A stretch of DNA of 64,000 nt from Pseudoalteromonas umbrosa (GCF_030125375.1 NZ_JASJUU010000007.1:1416-65415), one strand, 5' to 3'; shown: positions 1 through 11,356, numbered from the stretch's first letter. Translations and numbers: made by a program. Notes: generated from the letters alone by a model not told the origin.

Positions 1-28
1 ACTGGTTCAAGTCCAGTATCACCCACCA
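1..28 (+). tRNA. tRNA-Val, 3' end only (5' part outside window)
   Basis: The window opens inside the T arm of a tRNA gene, followed by an acceptor strand reading ATCACCC, discriminator A and an encoded CCA. A 5' strand of GGGTGAT would pair with it, as in gammaproteobacterial tRNA-Val, and the T arm equals that of the complete tRNA-Val just downstream. The anticodon is not visible, so the identity is inferred. Confidence 0.75.
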
Positions 29-43
29 AATTACACATATCCC

Positions 44-119
44 GGGTTGTTAGCTCAGTTGGGAGAGCATCGCCCTTACAAGGCGAGGGTCACTGGTTCA
101 AGTCCAGTACAACCCACCA
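44..119 (+). tRNA. tRNA-Val (anticodon TAC)
   Basis: A complete 76-nt cloverleaf. Acceptor GGGTTGT pairs with ACAACCC, the D arm carries AGCTCAGTTGG, and the anticodon loop is CTTACAA, giving anticodon TAC (valine). The T arm is CTGG-TTCAAGT-CCAG and CCA is encoded. It follows another tRNA-Val end by 15 nt, so a tandem tRNA-Val transcript entering from the left is likely. Confidence 0.97.
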
Positions 120-248
120 TTCTTTTATATCATTCATCGAACCATATTTATCCTCTTGAATTCCATTTTAAGTTCTATCTCATTCTATTTTAAAAGTTTG
201 AAGAAACGACTAGACTAAAATTATTGCTGGTAACACCTTAATACTGAT

Positions 249-1877
249 ATGGCCGTTCAACCATTTGTTAATTCAAAAATTTTAATTGTGGAAGAACAAC
301 CGCTCGCACTCAGCTACTTGAAACAGTCGCTAGAACGTTTGGCCTATCGCAATATATTTGTCGCAGAGTCAGCAATAGTCGCAAAAGAAACATGCGAAAC
401 TAATAAGTTTGAGCTAATCATCTGCTCTTTTGATTTAAGCAAACGACAAAATGGCTACCAACTTTACGAAGAGCTCTTAAAAAAGCGTTTAATCAAACGC
501 AGTACTGGGTTTATTTTTACGTCAGCCGAAACAAGCCCAGAGCTGGTGCATAGCGTCGTTGAATTGCAACCTGATGATTTTTTAGTTAAACCATTTACGA
601 TTAAAGATCTACAATCGAGAATCGAGCGTGTACTGAAAAGAAAGCTAAGCCTAAAAAAGTTATACACTCTCATAGATGACGAAAATTATTCTAAAGCACT
701 AAAATTTATCAATGCAGAGTTAGATAGTCAGCAAACGAGTTACTCTGTTATGCTGCTTAAATTAAAAGGCGAAATGCTACTTAAGCTTAAACGATTTGAT
801 GAAGCAAAACAGTTTTATAAATCAGCTTTGGAACTACAAAAGTTTACATGGGCCAAACTAGGCCTAGTCGAAGCCCTGATTGCAAATAATGAAGATATCA
901 CTGCACAAAAGCTGCTAAAAAACTTAATAGAAAAAAGTGAAACACGCCTCGCAGCACTTGATCTCCTCGGGCGACTAGAGATCAAGTTAAACCAATTTGA
1001 ACATGCACAAAAAGCATTGCATGAAGCCTCGCAAATGGCACCTCGTAACCTTTCCCGTCAGAAATCATTGAGCACAGTTGCCATGATTAACCATGATTAT
1101 GAATGCAGTTATAATGCACAAAAAGAAATTGCCAGTTTTGCTCGATATTCGATTCATGACAGCCCTGAAGTCTATCTAAATGCTGCCAGAGCGGGTATAG
1201 ATTTCGCACTGGCTACAGATCAACATGAACAAATAAACAAAATTACTCGGCAAACACAGCAATATTTAAATGATTTAAAAAAGCAATTTCCCCATGCAAT
1301 CAATCAGACACAAATGGATGTGCTTCATGCTCGTCTGCACTACCTAAAAGATGAGCACAAAAAAGCACGCCAATTAATGGAGCAACTCGATGATGAGCCT
1401 CAGATCCGCTCAGTAGACGCTGCATTGGATAAAGCAAAAGCATTCCATGAATTAGGATTTCAGCATAAAGCTCAAGCACTATTTGGTCAGATAATTGACC
1501 ACTGTGAACGACATAGAAGCAACGAAGACCCTGTTATGATGCGTTATTTACAACAGCAACATGATGAGCGTAAAGATATTACGATGGGCCCCAAAGAGCT
1601 AAACAACCACGCAGTAAAACAATTCAATAAAGGTCAGCTAGATGTCGCATTAGAAGCATTCTCTCAAGCCTTTAGAGTGATGCCAAAAAATTCCAGTATC
1701 GCGCTCAACTTATTACAATGCTTGGCAGATGCAACTGGTAAAAAAGGTATCACCTTCAATACAAACCTTGCCAAAAAATGCTTGAAAGTATTAAACGACG
1801 CAGAGCTAGAACCTGATCAAGAGTCACGCTTTGAGAAATTGATGGCACAAATGAAGGAAATGGGGCTAGCGCAATGA
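249..1877 (+). CDS. Response-regulator-like protein: N-terminal receiver fold plus TPR repeats
   Basis: This 542-residue cytoplasmic protein has a CheY-like receiver at about residues 9-130 and a long helical C-terminal part with several TPR-like units (about 165-300 and 450-525). There is no DNA-binding or enzymatic output domain. The receiver is degenerate: the usual acidic pair is Glu15-Glu16, and the phosphoacceptor position after strand 3 reads I-I-C-S-F-D, so Ser60 sits where Asp is expected, with Asp62 two residues on. The conserved Lys (K114 in LVKP) is kept. It may work as a protein-interaction scaffold independent of phosphorylation, or Asp62 could substitute. It stands alone downstream of the tRNA-Val genes. 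The family is widespread in marine gammaproteobacteria, but I know of no established function. Confidence 0.88.
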   Translation: MAVQPFVNSKILIVEEQPLALSYLKQSLERLAYRNIFVAESAIVAKETCETNKFELIICSFDLSKRQNGYQLYEELLKKRLIKRSTGFIFTSAETSPELVHSVVELQPDDFLVKPFTIKDLQSRIERVLKRKLSLKKLYTLIDDENYSKALKFINAELDSQQTSYSVMLLKLKGEMLLKLKRFDEAKQFYKSALELQKFTWAKLGLVEALIANNEDITAQKLLKNLIEKSETRLAALDLLGRLEIKLNQFEHAQKALHEASQMAPRNLSRQKSLSTVAMINHDYECSYNAQKEIASFARYSIHDSPEVYLNAARAGIDFALATDQHEQINKITRQTQQYLNDLKKQFPHAINQTQMDVLHARLHYLKDEHKKARQLMEQLDDEPQIRSVDAALDKAKAFHELGFQHKAQALFGQIIDHCERHRSNEDPVMMRYLQQQHDERKDITMGPKELNNHAVKQFNKGQLDVALEAFSQAFRVMPKNSSIALNLLQCLADATGKKGITFNTNLAKKCLKVLNDAELEPDQESRFEKLMAQMKEMGLAQ

Positions 1878-1915
1878 TGGGATGCAAATAGCTTTTAACA
1901 CTGCGCCTATGAAAC

Positions 1916-2371
1916 TTATTGTGTCACGACCTCTTGTTTGACCATGGCAAGTGCGTTAACACAATATCTTAAACCGCTTGGTTTAGGCCCATCAGGAAAA
2001 ACGTGGCCTAAGTGTGCATCACAGACGTTACAAACAATTTCTATCCTTGTCATACCATGTGTTGTATCCCCACGATAGGCAATTGCATTATTACTTGCTG
2101 GCTGTGTAAATGATGGCCACCCAGAACCACTTTCAAACTTCTCTTGTGCATTAAATAACAACTCTCCACAACAGGCACACTCGTACTGGCCCGGCTCAAA
2201 CAAACTGCATGATTCTGAACTAAAAGGACGCTCAGTTCCTTTATTTCGAGTAATATGAAAGACAGATGGTTCAAGCAAAGCCTGCCACTGCATTAAGCTT
2301 TTTTCGACCTTTCTTGGTGGAGCTGGATTACCTTCATTAGCCCTCTCGAGTATATCTTTCCAAAGTAACAT
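1916..2371 (-). CDS. msrB: Peptide-methionine (R)-S-oxide reductase MsrB
   Basis: This 151-residue enzyme reduces the R epimer of methionine sulfoxide in oxidised proteins, using thioredoxin. Family motifs are clear: two zinc-binding Cys pairs (C65/C68 in a YECACCG context and C114/C117 in CNVCDAH), the SGWPSF loop, and the active-site segment RYCVNA with catalytic Cys137. GHVFPDGP is the usual MsrB signature. Length is typical of a single-domain MsrB with no MsrA fusion and no signal peptide, so it should act in the cytoplasm. It is a stand-alone gene convergent with the TPR receiver gene, 38 bp away. Confidence 0.96.
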   Translation of the reverse strand: MLLWKDILERANEGNPAPPRKVEKSLMQWQALLEPSVFHITRNKGTERPFSSESCSLFEPGQYECACCGELLFNAQEKFESGSGWPSFTQPASNNAIAYRGDTTHGMTRIEIVCNVCDAHLGHVFPDGPKPSGLRYCVNALAMVKQEVVTQ

Positions 2372-2632
2372 GTTGATATTCCTAAACTAGTTAATTTTTA
2401 TTATTAGAAGATAATAATCTTAATTTCATCTATCACGACGTAATTCATGTAACAGCTTATACTTCATTCATGACACAATGGGGTCAATCTGTGATTTCAA
2501 GCAACAAAGAGAGTTACTAAATGCACATAGATTAAGCTTAAAAAATGATACGTGTTAATCTCTAAATAAGGTCACAACAGATAGATAAAACACCCCAATA
2601 TCATTTAGGCGTTTGTGTGCTTTATCGTCAAG

Positions 2633-3118
2633 CTATTTTGTATCTGGTTCCGGCCAGTCACCAAAAAAACACGTTAAATAACGGCTATTGATTAGGTATA
2701 AAATTACCCATGATACTAAGACGATTTGACCTGCTAGATAGAATGAAAACTGGTAGTGATTACTGGAAGCCTGCATCAGTAACCAGCCAAGATCTAAAAC
2801 TGCTGCCAATAACATCGGCCAGCGCATAAAGCGCCATATACGCCCCCAACTTTGAGAACTACTGGGTCTGCGCATGGAGTAAACAACCGCAGGTAATAAT
2901 GCAATTGCGGCAATACCGATAGCAACTAAGAAATTACTTTTTGAAGGAAAGAACAAGCTCATAATATCTAAATCTGGTCGCCAAGTCAGTGCAGACATCA
3001 ACCAAACTAAAAAAGGCCGAAGCAATACAAGCAAAGTTAAATTAAAGCCTAAAGGCGTGCGATATACACCATACTTATCCCAATACTCTGGTCCAAATCG
3101 CCCAATTAACTTACTCAC
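2633..3118 (-). CDS. DUF2919 (YfeZ-like) inner-membrane protein
   Basis: A 161-residue protein with about four hydrophobic segments (near residues 26-46, 62-82, 98-116 and 124-144) and the N-terminal motif YDxYGxYRTP-like (WDKYGVYRTPLGF) that I associate with the DUF2919/YfeZ family of unknown function. It lies 63 bp downstream of ligA on the same strand, so it may be cotranscribed with ligA. No catalytic motif is visible. The family assignment is by recall of the N-terminal motif and topology. Confidence 0.75.
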   Translation of the reverse strand: MSKLIGRFGPEYWDKYGVYRTPLGFNLTLLVLLRPFLVWLMSALTWRPDLDIMSLFFPSKSNFLVAIGIAAIALLPAVVYSMRRPSSSQSWGRIWRFMRWPMLLAAVLDLGWLLMQASSNHYQFSFYLAGQIVLVSWVILYLINSRYLTCFFGDWPEPDTK

Positions 3119-3181
3119 TCAACCACCTCTTGCCTGCAGCTTATCTGGCCACCTTTATCGGGTAGCCTTTTTTATTATCAA

Positions 3182-5212
<2,031 letters not shown>

Positions 5213-5214
5213 TT

Positions 5215-5249
5215 AATAAAACAAAAGCCACCGGTTTATGCCAGTGGCT
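5215..5249 (-). terminator. Rho-independent terminator or attenuator between zipA and ligA
   Basis: Read on the minus strand, AGCCAC pairs with GTGGCT around an inner GG/CC pair (with one unpaired base on each side) and a six-base loop, and TTTTGTTTTATT follows immediately. This is a terminator signature lying after zipA and just before the ligA start, so part of the transcription from smc-zipA probably stops here. Confidence 0.7.
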
Positions 5250-5298
5250 TACTCTATCTTTTTTTGCCCAACTATTTAGGCAGTAGCACACCTAAAAT

Positions 5299-6003
5299 TT
5301 AGGCTGCGAATTCACGTACTTTTTCTACATACGTTCTGATCGTATCAACCGTTAGCGGCTCACGACTGCTATCTAATACTTGCGCACCAAACTCATCTGA
5401 CAGCTTCTTAGCCGCACCGTGTAGCATATTAAATGCCGCCATGCTATCGCCTTCACAGGGTAGTGTCATAAACAAGCTCACACCCGCTGTACTAAACTGC
5501 TCCATATTATCAATATCGAACGTACCCGGGTTATACATATTGACCAGTCTGAATAAGACAGGTCCATTACCCGACGACTCTAGGTGACGGTTAAAAAAGC
5601 CTTCTTCTGAGTATTTAAATCCAAGACTTAACACGCTCGGTAATAACTTAGAGCCGGCCATTGTTAAACCTTCAGGCATTTGAATATGGAGGATAATAAA
5701 ATCTTGTGGCTCTGGCGCTGACTGTTCGCTGTGCGCATTATCCTGCTGCTCAACTGGCTGTTCATCGTGTGTAGACTGTACTTGTGCAGTATTAGGCTGC
5801 TGCGGTTCTTCCTCAACAGCAGCAAAGCTCATATCACTTAGTTCAGGCTCTTTTGGCTTTGCGTCTTCTTTCGCAGCGGGTAAATCTTGACTACGATCGT
5901 TTTTATCTTCTTTTTTTCTAACAGACCAAAGCCCATGTACCAGTAGTCCACCTATGATCAACGCACTGATCACAATTAATGCCCATCTCAATTCTGTGGC
6001 CAT
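5299..6003 (-). CDS. zipA: Cell division protein ZipA
   Basis: ZipA tethers FtsZ to the inner membrane early in septum assembly. This 234-residue protein shows the expected three parts: an N-terminal membrane anchor (about residues 8-26) with a short basic stretch after it, an acidic Pro/Gln-rich linker (about 30-100), and a C-terminal FtsZ-binding domain (about 100-234) with the FIILHIQMPEG start typical of the family. The linker is shorter than in E. coli (328 residues in total). It lies 18 bp downstream of smc on the same strand, an arrangement common in gammaproteobacteria that use Smc, and upstream of ligA. Confidence 0.96.
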   Translation of the reverse strand: MATELRWALIVISALIIGGLLVHGLWSVRKKEDKNDRSQDLPAAKEDAKPKEPELSDMSFAAVEEEPQQPNTAQVQSTHDEQPVEQQDNAHSEQSAPEPQDFIILHIQMPEGLTMAGSKLLPSVLSLGFKYSEEGFFNRHLESSGNGPVLFRLVNMYNPGTFDIDNMEQFSTAGVSLFMTLPCEGDSMAAFNMLHGAAKKLSDEFGAQVLDSSREPLTVDTIRTYVEKVREFAA

Positions 6004-6021
6004 TGTTCACCTTTACTTTTT

Positions 6022-9000
6022 TTATGTATGTGCCATCTGCACTGCTTGTTCTATGTCTACAGCAACTACGCGAGAAACACCTGGTTCCGACATAGTTACC
6101 CCCGTCAGCCTTGCGGCCATTTCCATCGCCACTTTGTTGTGACTAATATAAATAAACTGTACCGCTTGAGACATCTCTTCCACGAGGCGACAAAAACGCC
6201 CAACATTGGCATCGTCCAGCGGCGCATCTACTTCATCCAACATACAAAATGGCGCTGGATTTAATCTGAAGATAGAAAATACCAATGATAATGCGGTCAA
6301 CGCTTTTTCTCCACCACTTAACAGGTGAATTGTCGAGTTTTTCTTACCTGGCGGCCTTGCCATTATAGTAACACCACTTTCTAACAAATCATCACTGGTG
6401 AGCTCTAAGTATGCATTTCCGCCGCCAAACACTTTAGGAAACAACTCCCCTAAATCTCTATTGACCTGATCAAAGGTCGCTCGAAATCGTGTTTTGGTTT
6501 CCCTATCTATCTTTCTAATTGCATTTTCAAGAGTTTCTAGTGCCGCAGTTAAATCATTTAGTTGTTCATCTAAATACGTTTTTCTTGCTAAAGCTTCGTC
6601 AAACTCTTCTATGGCAGCTAAATTGACTGCGCCTAACATCGATATTTTTTGTGCTGTCGCGCTTAGCTGACTTTGGTACACCCCTGCACTCAACTTATCA
6701 TCTAATGTCGCTAACACACCTTTTAACGTTTGTTTGAGCTCTAACAGCGGTTCAAGCGCTGCTTGGGCTTTAACAACTAAACTTTGCTCTTGTAATTGTA
6801 GCTGCTGTTTTTGTTCTTTGAGCTTCAAACTATTTGCTTGGGCATCCTGCACACTACTTTGCTTTTCAGATAGCTGTGTTTTTGCCTTTGCAACCTCTTG
6901 CTCCATGTCTGTCAGCTTATGTTGCTGAATCTGGTGCGTGCTCAATAAGGTCGTTATCTGTGCTTGCGTTTCTAATAGCGGCGACTCAAGTTGCATCAAC
7001 TGCTCAGCATTGGCTTCTAACGCAGCCACACACTGCAGCACACTCTCTTTCAAATGCTGAGTCTTTGTCGCACTTATCTGTTGATCACTTTGCGCTTGCT
7101 GCAACGCCAACTTCGCCAGATGTACTTGCTCTTGCGCTTGAGTTTTACCCACTAATGTCGCTTGTATTTTCTGTTTGTTCGCCTCAACGAGCAGTTTTTT
7201 TTCAGCTAATTCGTTTTGCAACACCTCTAGCTGTTCAGTCACTTTCTGATGACTTGTCGCACACTGCTGGGCAAGTGTTTGCACTGATGTCATTTCTTGT
7301 CGGATGTTTGTCAACTCTTCAGCGAGCTTATCAGATTGCGCCTGCCACCCTTGCTGCTGTAGTTCTAAAACCTCTAAACGGCTTTTATTAGCTGCCACTT
7401 GCTGAGCAACACTGTGCACTGCTTGCTTATTGTGTTCAATTGCCGTTTCAAGTTCAGTGTGCTTGGCAATAGAGAGCTCTTTGTCTTTTTCGGCGTTATC
7501 GAAAGCAGCTTGCAGTTTAGGTAAGTCAGCATTCAAGTTATCCAGCTTTTGATAATTTGCCAGCTGGCTCGCGCTCCCCTCAGCGCGCGGCATTTTAAAA
7601 TTATCGCCATACACGCATCCCATATCATCAATGGCTAAGATAAAGTGTGCATCTGAGGTAAACTCTCTAGATGAAGCCAACCATTTGATATGATTTAAAA
7701 CACTGGGGTAAATACCTGACTCTATAAATTGAGCGATACTATGTGGGTCAAACGCCGGTTTATGGGCCCAAATCCCAGCACTATTTGGCGTTTCACTCAA
7801 AGGCAATTCATTTAAGCCCAGTAACGCACTTTCGACTATGTCAGCAAATCCTTCTTTAACTTTTAATTGGGCCAAAAAAGAAGGTTGTTGAGCGGCCTCA
7901 ATTTCACCTAGCAATGAAATCAACGTGTCACGCTCAGCGGTACTTTGCAATAACTGCTGCTGCGCAGAATGAACGTTCTTTTGACTTTCGCGCACTTGCT
8001 TATCGCTATTTTGACGTTGTTCTACCAATTTTTGTGCTTGGCTTTGCAAGCTCGCCATTTCTTTAAGCAATGACTGTTGCTTTGCGCTTTCTTGCGTTAA
8101 TAACTCGCTGCTATTTTGCGCCGATAATGCCTCACTATCGAGTACCAAACTAGCGTGGCGCTCTTCAACATGAAGTTGCTTTTGCTTTGCCTGTTGTAAA
8201 GCGACATTACTGGCTGCATGCTGCTCTTTTACTTTTGCTTCATGCTCGATGAGTGCTTTTAGCGTGTCTTCAACATCATTATTCAACTGCTGATTTTGCT
8301 CATACAACGCCACTCGCTCTTCAAGCTCAGCCTCTGCAAGTGCTAAGCGCTCGGCTGCATCTTCGCACTTTTTCTGCTGCGAGGTGCAGCTGGTTTGTTG
8401 CTCACTCAAAAGAGCCTGTGCCTTGCCCTGCTCCGATTGTAATTTTACTTTTGCCTCGCCCAATTCAACCCGTTTTTCTGCCAGGTGAATTTTTTGCTGT
8501 TCTGCTCGAGTCAGCTCAGTATGGGTTTTATGAAGCTCTTGCTGTAATACATTGAGGGCATCGCTAAGATGAGTCACTTGCTGCTCAAAGCTTGCAACAA
8601 CATCATTTTGTCCGCCGTGGGCTTGTTCTAAAAATTGCAGTTTTTCATCCAGTTTCGCGATCTGCTGTACTTTTTGCTGCAACTTATCATTAAAATCCTG
8701 CCATTTTAAAACCGCTAACTGACCTTTTAAGGTCCGTTCTTTGGCTTTTAGCTCTTTGTACTTTCTGGCAGCTTCTGCTTGCTGAGCTAATCTATCTAGC
8801 TGTGATTGCAGCTCTTTACGCATATCCAGCAAACGCTCAAGGTTTTCTCGGGTACTCTTAATACGCGTTTGTGTTTCTCGTCTGCGCTCTTTATATTTAG
8901 AAACCCCTGCGGCCTCTTCCAAAAAGACTCTGAGTTCATGCGGTTTACTCTCAATTAGACGAGAGATCATACCCTGCTCAATGATAGAGTAACTGCGCGG

Positions 9001-9411
9001 GCCAAGGCCTGTGCCGAGGAAAATATCTGTAATGTCACGACGACGACATTTGCTGCCATTTAAAAAATATAACGATTGACCATCACGGGTTACTAATCGC
9101 TTAATCGATATTTGGTTTCTATCTGCCAGCGACCCCGGTAATGTGCCGCGCGTGTTGTCAAACATCAACTCAACAGACGCTTGTGAAATGGCTTTTCGAT
9201 TTGTCGAGCCATTAAAAATAACGTCTGTCATCGCATCACCACGTAAGTTCTTGGCAGAACTTTCACCCAAAACCCAGCGCACTGCATCGATAACATTTGA
9301 TTTGCCACACCCATTGGGGCCAACCACACAGGTCATCTGATCAGGAAATGGAATTTTAGTAGGCTCGACGAAGGACTTAAAGCCTGCGAGCTTAATGTGA
9401 CTTAAGCGCAT
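6022..9411 (-). CDS. smc: Chromosome segregation ATPase Smc
   Basis: A 1129-residue SMC protein. The N-terminal Walker A is GPNGCGKSN (about residue 32), the C-terminal ABC signature is LLSGGEKALTALSL, and Walker B is CMLDEVDAPLDD. Between them are two long coiled coils (about 170-500 and 640-960), rich in Gln, Ala, Leu and Glu, flanking a hinge (about 505-620). It forms a dimeric ring that organises and segregates the chromosome with ScpA/ScpB, which are not in this window. Its presence in place of the MukBEF system of enterics and vibrios fits Alteromonadales. It is followed closely by zipA and preceded by an RNA methyltransferase gene on the same strand. Confidence 0.97.
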   Translation of the reverse strand: MRLSHIKLAGFKSFVEPTKIPFPDQMTCVVGPNGCGKSNVIDAVRWVLGESSAKNLRGDAMTDVIFNGSTNRKAISQASVELMFDNTRGTLPGSLADRNQISIKRLVTRDGQSLYFLNGSKCRRRDITDIFLGTGLGPRSYSIIEQGMISRLIESKPHELRVFLEEAAGVSKYKERRRETQTRIKSTRENLERLLDMRKELQSQLDRLAQQAEAARKYKELKAKERTLKGQLAVLKWQDFNDKLQQKVQQIAKLDEKLQFLEQAHGGQNDVVASFEQQVTHLSDALNVLQQELHKTHTELTRAEQQKIHLAEKRVELGEAKVKLQSEQGKAQALLSEQQTSCTSQQKKCEDAAERLALAEAELEERVALYEQNQQLNNDVEDTLKALIEHEAKVKEQHAASNVALQQAKQKQLHVEERHASLVLDSEALSAQNSSELLTQESAKQQSLLKEMASLQSQAQKLVEQRQNSDKQVRESQKNVHSAQQQLLQSTAERDTLISLLGEIEAAQQPSFLAQLKVKEGFADIVESALLGLNELPLSETPNSAGIWAHKPAFDPHSIAQFIESGIYPSVLNHIKWLASSREFTSDAHFILAIDDMGCVYGDNFKMPRAEGSASQLANYQKLDNLNADLPKLQAAFDNAEKDKELSIAKHTELETAIEHNKQAVHSVAQQVAANKSRLEVLELQQQGWQAQSDKLAEELTNIRQEMTSVQTLAQQCATSHQKVTEQLEVLQNELAEKKLLVEANKQKIQATLVGKTQAQEQVHLAKLALQQAQSDQQISATKTQHLKESVLQCVAALEANAEQLMQLESPLLETQAQITTLLSTHQIQQHKLTDMEQEVAKAKTQLSEKQSSVQDAQANSLKLKEQKQQLQLQEQSLVVKAQAALEPLLELKQTLKGVLATLDDKLSAGVYQSQLSATAQKISMLGAVNLAAIEEFDEALARKTYLDEQLNDLTAALETLENAIRKIDRETKTRFRATFDQVNRDLGELFPKVFGGGNAYLELTSDDLLESGVTIMARPPGKKNSTIHLLSGGEKALTALSLVFSIFRLNPAPFCMLDEVDAPLDDANVGRFCRLVEEMSQAVQFIYISHNKVAMEMAARLTGVTMSEPGVSRVVAVDIEQAVQMAHT

Positions 9412-9454
9412 AGATAAAATGATGTATTGTTAGGGTTTGAACAACTCACGTACA

Positions 9455-10186
9455 TTAAATTGCACGGCGAAAGTTATCAAGTATGATACCGGTCGCCATG
9501 GCCACATTGAGCGATTCAGCTTGACCATATGCAGGTATGGTAATCGGCTGATTAATGTACTGGCCAGCTTGCTCACGGATCCCATGGGATTCACTGCCCA
9601 TCACCAAAACACCTTGTGTTGAAAATGCCGTTTGATGCACGCTCTGTCCATCTAAATACGCCCCGTATATTGGCCCGTTATACGCACTTAAAAACTGTGG
9701 AAGATCTGTCCTAATCACATTCACACGGACAAAAGACCCCATGGTTGCGCTGATCACTTTTGGATTTAGATGATCTGCACAGTCTTCGCTAACCACAACT
9801 TGCTTAAGCCCATACCAATCTGCTAAACGAATAATTGTGCCCAAATTGCCTGGATCGGATACCCCATCCAGTGCCAACACCAAACCACTTTTGTCGATTT
9901 GCTTCTCTTCAGGCACTGGCACGATAGCAATCGCTGCATTATTGCTGACTAAGGTACTTACTTTGCTTAGCGCCTGCTCATCACACTCTGTGACTGGACA
10001 CTGCTTTAAGTCAGTTTGATGTGCACTGATAAATTGAGGTGTCGCAAAAATTTGCTGTACTTCAACATTGGCTTGTAGCAATTCCAAGACATTTTTTTCA
10101 CCTTGAACAAGATACAAACCATGTTGTTTACGGTATTTTTTTTGTGCCAGAGCGCGAACAAGTTTTTGTTGATTTTTAGACAGCAT
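9455..10186 (-). CDS. SpoU/TrmH-family RNA 2'-O-methyltransferase
   Basis: This SPOUT-fold methyltransferase of about 243 residues has an N-terminal substrate-binding domain (YLVQGEKNVLELL) and the three C-terminal SpoU motifs: LDGVSDPGNLGTIIRLADW, the VLVMGSESHGI region, and the SLNVAMATGIILDNFRR end. It should ribose-methylate an rRNA or tRNA; the target base cannot be read from sequence, though RlmB and TrmH are relatives. I chose the ATG at 10186 over the GTG at 10192 because GAGG lies 5 nt before the ATG and only 1 nt before the GTG. It is 43 bp upstream of smc and may share its transcript. Confidence 0.9.
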   Translation of the reverse strand: MLSKNQQKLVRALAQKKYRKQHGLYLVQGEKNVLELLQANVEVQQIFATPQFISAHQTDLKQCPVTECDEQALSKVSTLVSNNAAIAIVPVPEEKQIDKSGLVLALDGVSDPGNLGTIIRLADWYGLKQVVVSEDCADHLNPKVISATMGSFVRVNVIRTDLPQFLSAYNGPIYGAYLDGQSVHQTAFSTQGVLVMGSESHGIREQAGQYINQPITIPAYGQAESLNVAMATGIILDNFRRAI

Positions 10187-10400
10187 ACACACCTCATTTG
10201 GTTAAGAAGCGAAGTATATACACAATATAGAATAAAAGGCAGTGTAATTGCCTAAGACCCAGTGGGATGCGCTACAAATAAACAAAATTATCCTCTTTAA
10301 GCTTATTTTGCACTCACATAAAAGTATGATTACAATAGTGCCACATTATAAAGTGATACTTTTGATATCACATGCCCAAAACTTGAGTTGAGACGTAGTT

Positions 10401-10694
10401 ATGTCTGCAGAGCTTCATATTATCCTGTTGAATATTGCCATTCTATTTATCGCGTATTTTGCGATATACCCCAAATATGCAGGTAACGACTTTAAAAAGA
10501 TTTCAGCACAAGACTTTATTGCATCCATTATCTCTTTGGGCATTGCAGGTTCAGTTTATTTTGCTACTGGCGTTGAATTTACCTTGTTCTTTTTTGAGGT
10601 AAGCTGGGCGTGGTTTACTTTAGTGAGCTTTACCATTATCGAGTTGCCGCTATTTTATTGGTATGCCAAACGCCACAATGTAAAACTTCCCTAA
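10401..10694 (+). CDS. Small membrane protein, unknown function
   Basis: A 97-residue protein with three likely membrane helices (about residues 5-23, 40-57 and 64-86) separated by short charged loops, ending in a basic tail (YAKRHNVKLP). I recognise no family. The start has a weak upstream Shine-Dalgarno sequence (GAGTTGAGA region). It is flanked by a divergently transcribed methyltransferase gene and a convergent CBS-domain gene, so it appears to be monocistronic. Confidence 0.75.
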   Translation: MSAELHIILLNIAILFIAYFAIYPKYAGNDFKKISAQDFIASIISLGIAGSVYFATGVEFTLFFFEVSWAWFTLVSFTIIELPLFYWYAKRHNVKLP

Positions 10695-10711
10695 GCAATC
10701 GTAACGACATT

Positions 10712-10736
10712 AAAAAAGGCATCATTTAGATGCCTT
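10712..10736 (-). terminator. Terminator of the CBS-domain gene (possibly bidirectional)
   Basis: A perfect 8-bp stem AAGGCATC/GATGCCTT with a 5-base loop. On the minus strand it is followed by TTTTTTAA, placed about 30 bp after the stop codon of the CBS gene. The plus-strand T tract is weak, but the hairpin may also end the convergent small membrane gene. Confidence 0.85.
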
Positions 10737-10768
10737 GGCTTTAATTTACATTAACTTTGGGGGAACTG

Positions 10769-11356
10769 TTACATTTCTTTGTTGTGCAGTAGCTGCGCCA
10801 CCACATCTTTAAAATCATGGCATGGCTTAAGTGTTGTGATCATGCCATTACTATTTTTAACTAGGTCAATGATGTCAAAATAACCCACTGCTTTTTTCTG
10901 GCTATTTTGTACAAATAAATAAGCTATCCCATCGGCTTCGATCGTTTCTTTGATATCGCCAACTTGCGCATTAACCACTTGTGCAGTTGAGATCTGACGC
11001 AGAGAATTGATTGACACCATCATGTCAGATACCGTCAGTTCGCTACGACTGAGCCCCATCTTTTGTGCCGTCTCCAGCACGTTACGACTGCCAAGTTGTG
11101 CCAATGAGATAAGCCCCACAGGCTCAGAATTAGCGTTAACAACAAGGGCTGCGGCTTGATGTGTCTTATTAAGCACCAGCGTGGCATCATTCAAGCTGGC
11201 GTCAATGTCGATATGTATCGCTGGCAAAGGGCGAAGAAATTGCTCAGCAGGTAATTGTGCAAACGTTTTGGTATGGGCAGTTGCCACATTGAATACGTTA
11301 TTCGTTACAGCGCCACTATCTATAGCAGCAGTTTTTAGTGCATGATAAAAGCTCAT
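10769..11356 (-). CDS. CBS-domain protein
   Basis: About 195 residues with two consecutive CBS-like modules: LRPLPAIHIDIDASLNDATLVLNKTHQAAALVV at about 35-75 and VSDMMVSINSLRQISTAQV onward to about 175. CBS pairs usually bind adenine nucleotides and act as energy or ligand sensors, but there is no attached enzyme or channel domain. I prefer the ATG at 11356 over the GTG at 11368, because AGGTGG lies just before the ATG and overlaps the GTG. The downstream neighbour on the same strand is a terminator and the upstream one is a small secreted protein. Confidence 0.82.
   Translation of the reverse strand: MSFYHALKTAAIDSGAVTNNVFNVATAHTKTFAQLPAEQFLRPLPAIHIDIDASLNDATLVLNKTHQAAALVVNANSEPVGLISLAQLGSRNVLETAQKMGLSRSELTVSDMMVSINSLRQISTAQVVNAQVGDIKETIEADGIAYLFVQNSQKKAVGYFDIIDLVKNSNGMITTLKPCHDFKDVVAQLLHNKEM

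Noticed and set aside
2462-2530. 16-codon ORF (MTQWGQ...) in the spacer upstream of msrB
   Set aside because: There is no ribosome site upstream of the ATG and no coupled neighbour in its orientation.
6734-7391. Plus-strand ORFs of 64 and 185 codons inside smc
   Set aside because: They are shadows of the coiled-coil coding region on the opposite strand; the Leu/Ala/Ser/Cys-rich products reflect antisense of Gln/Glu/Ala codons.
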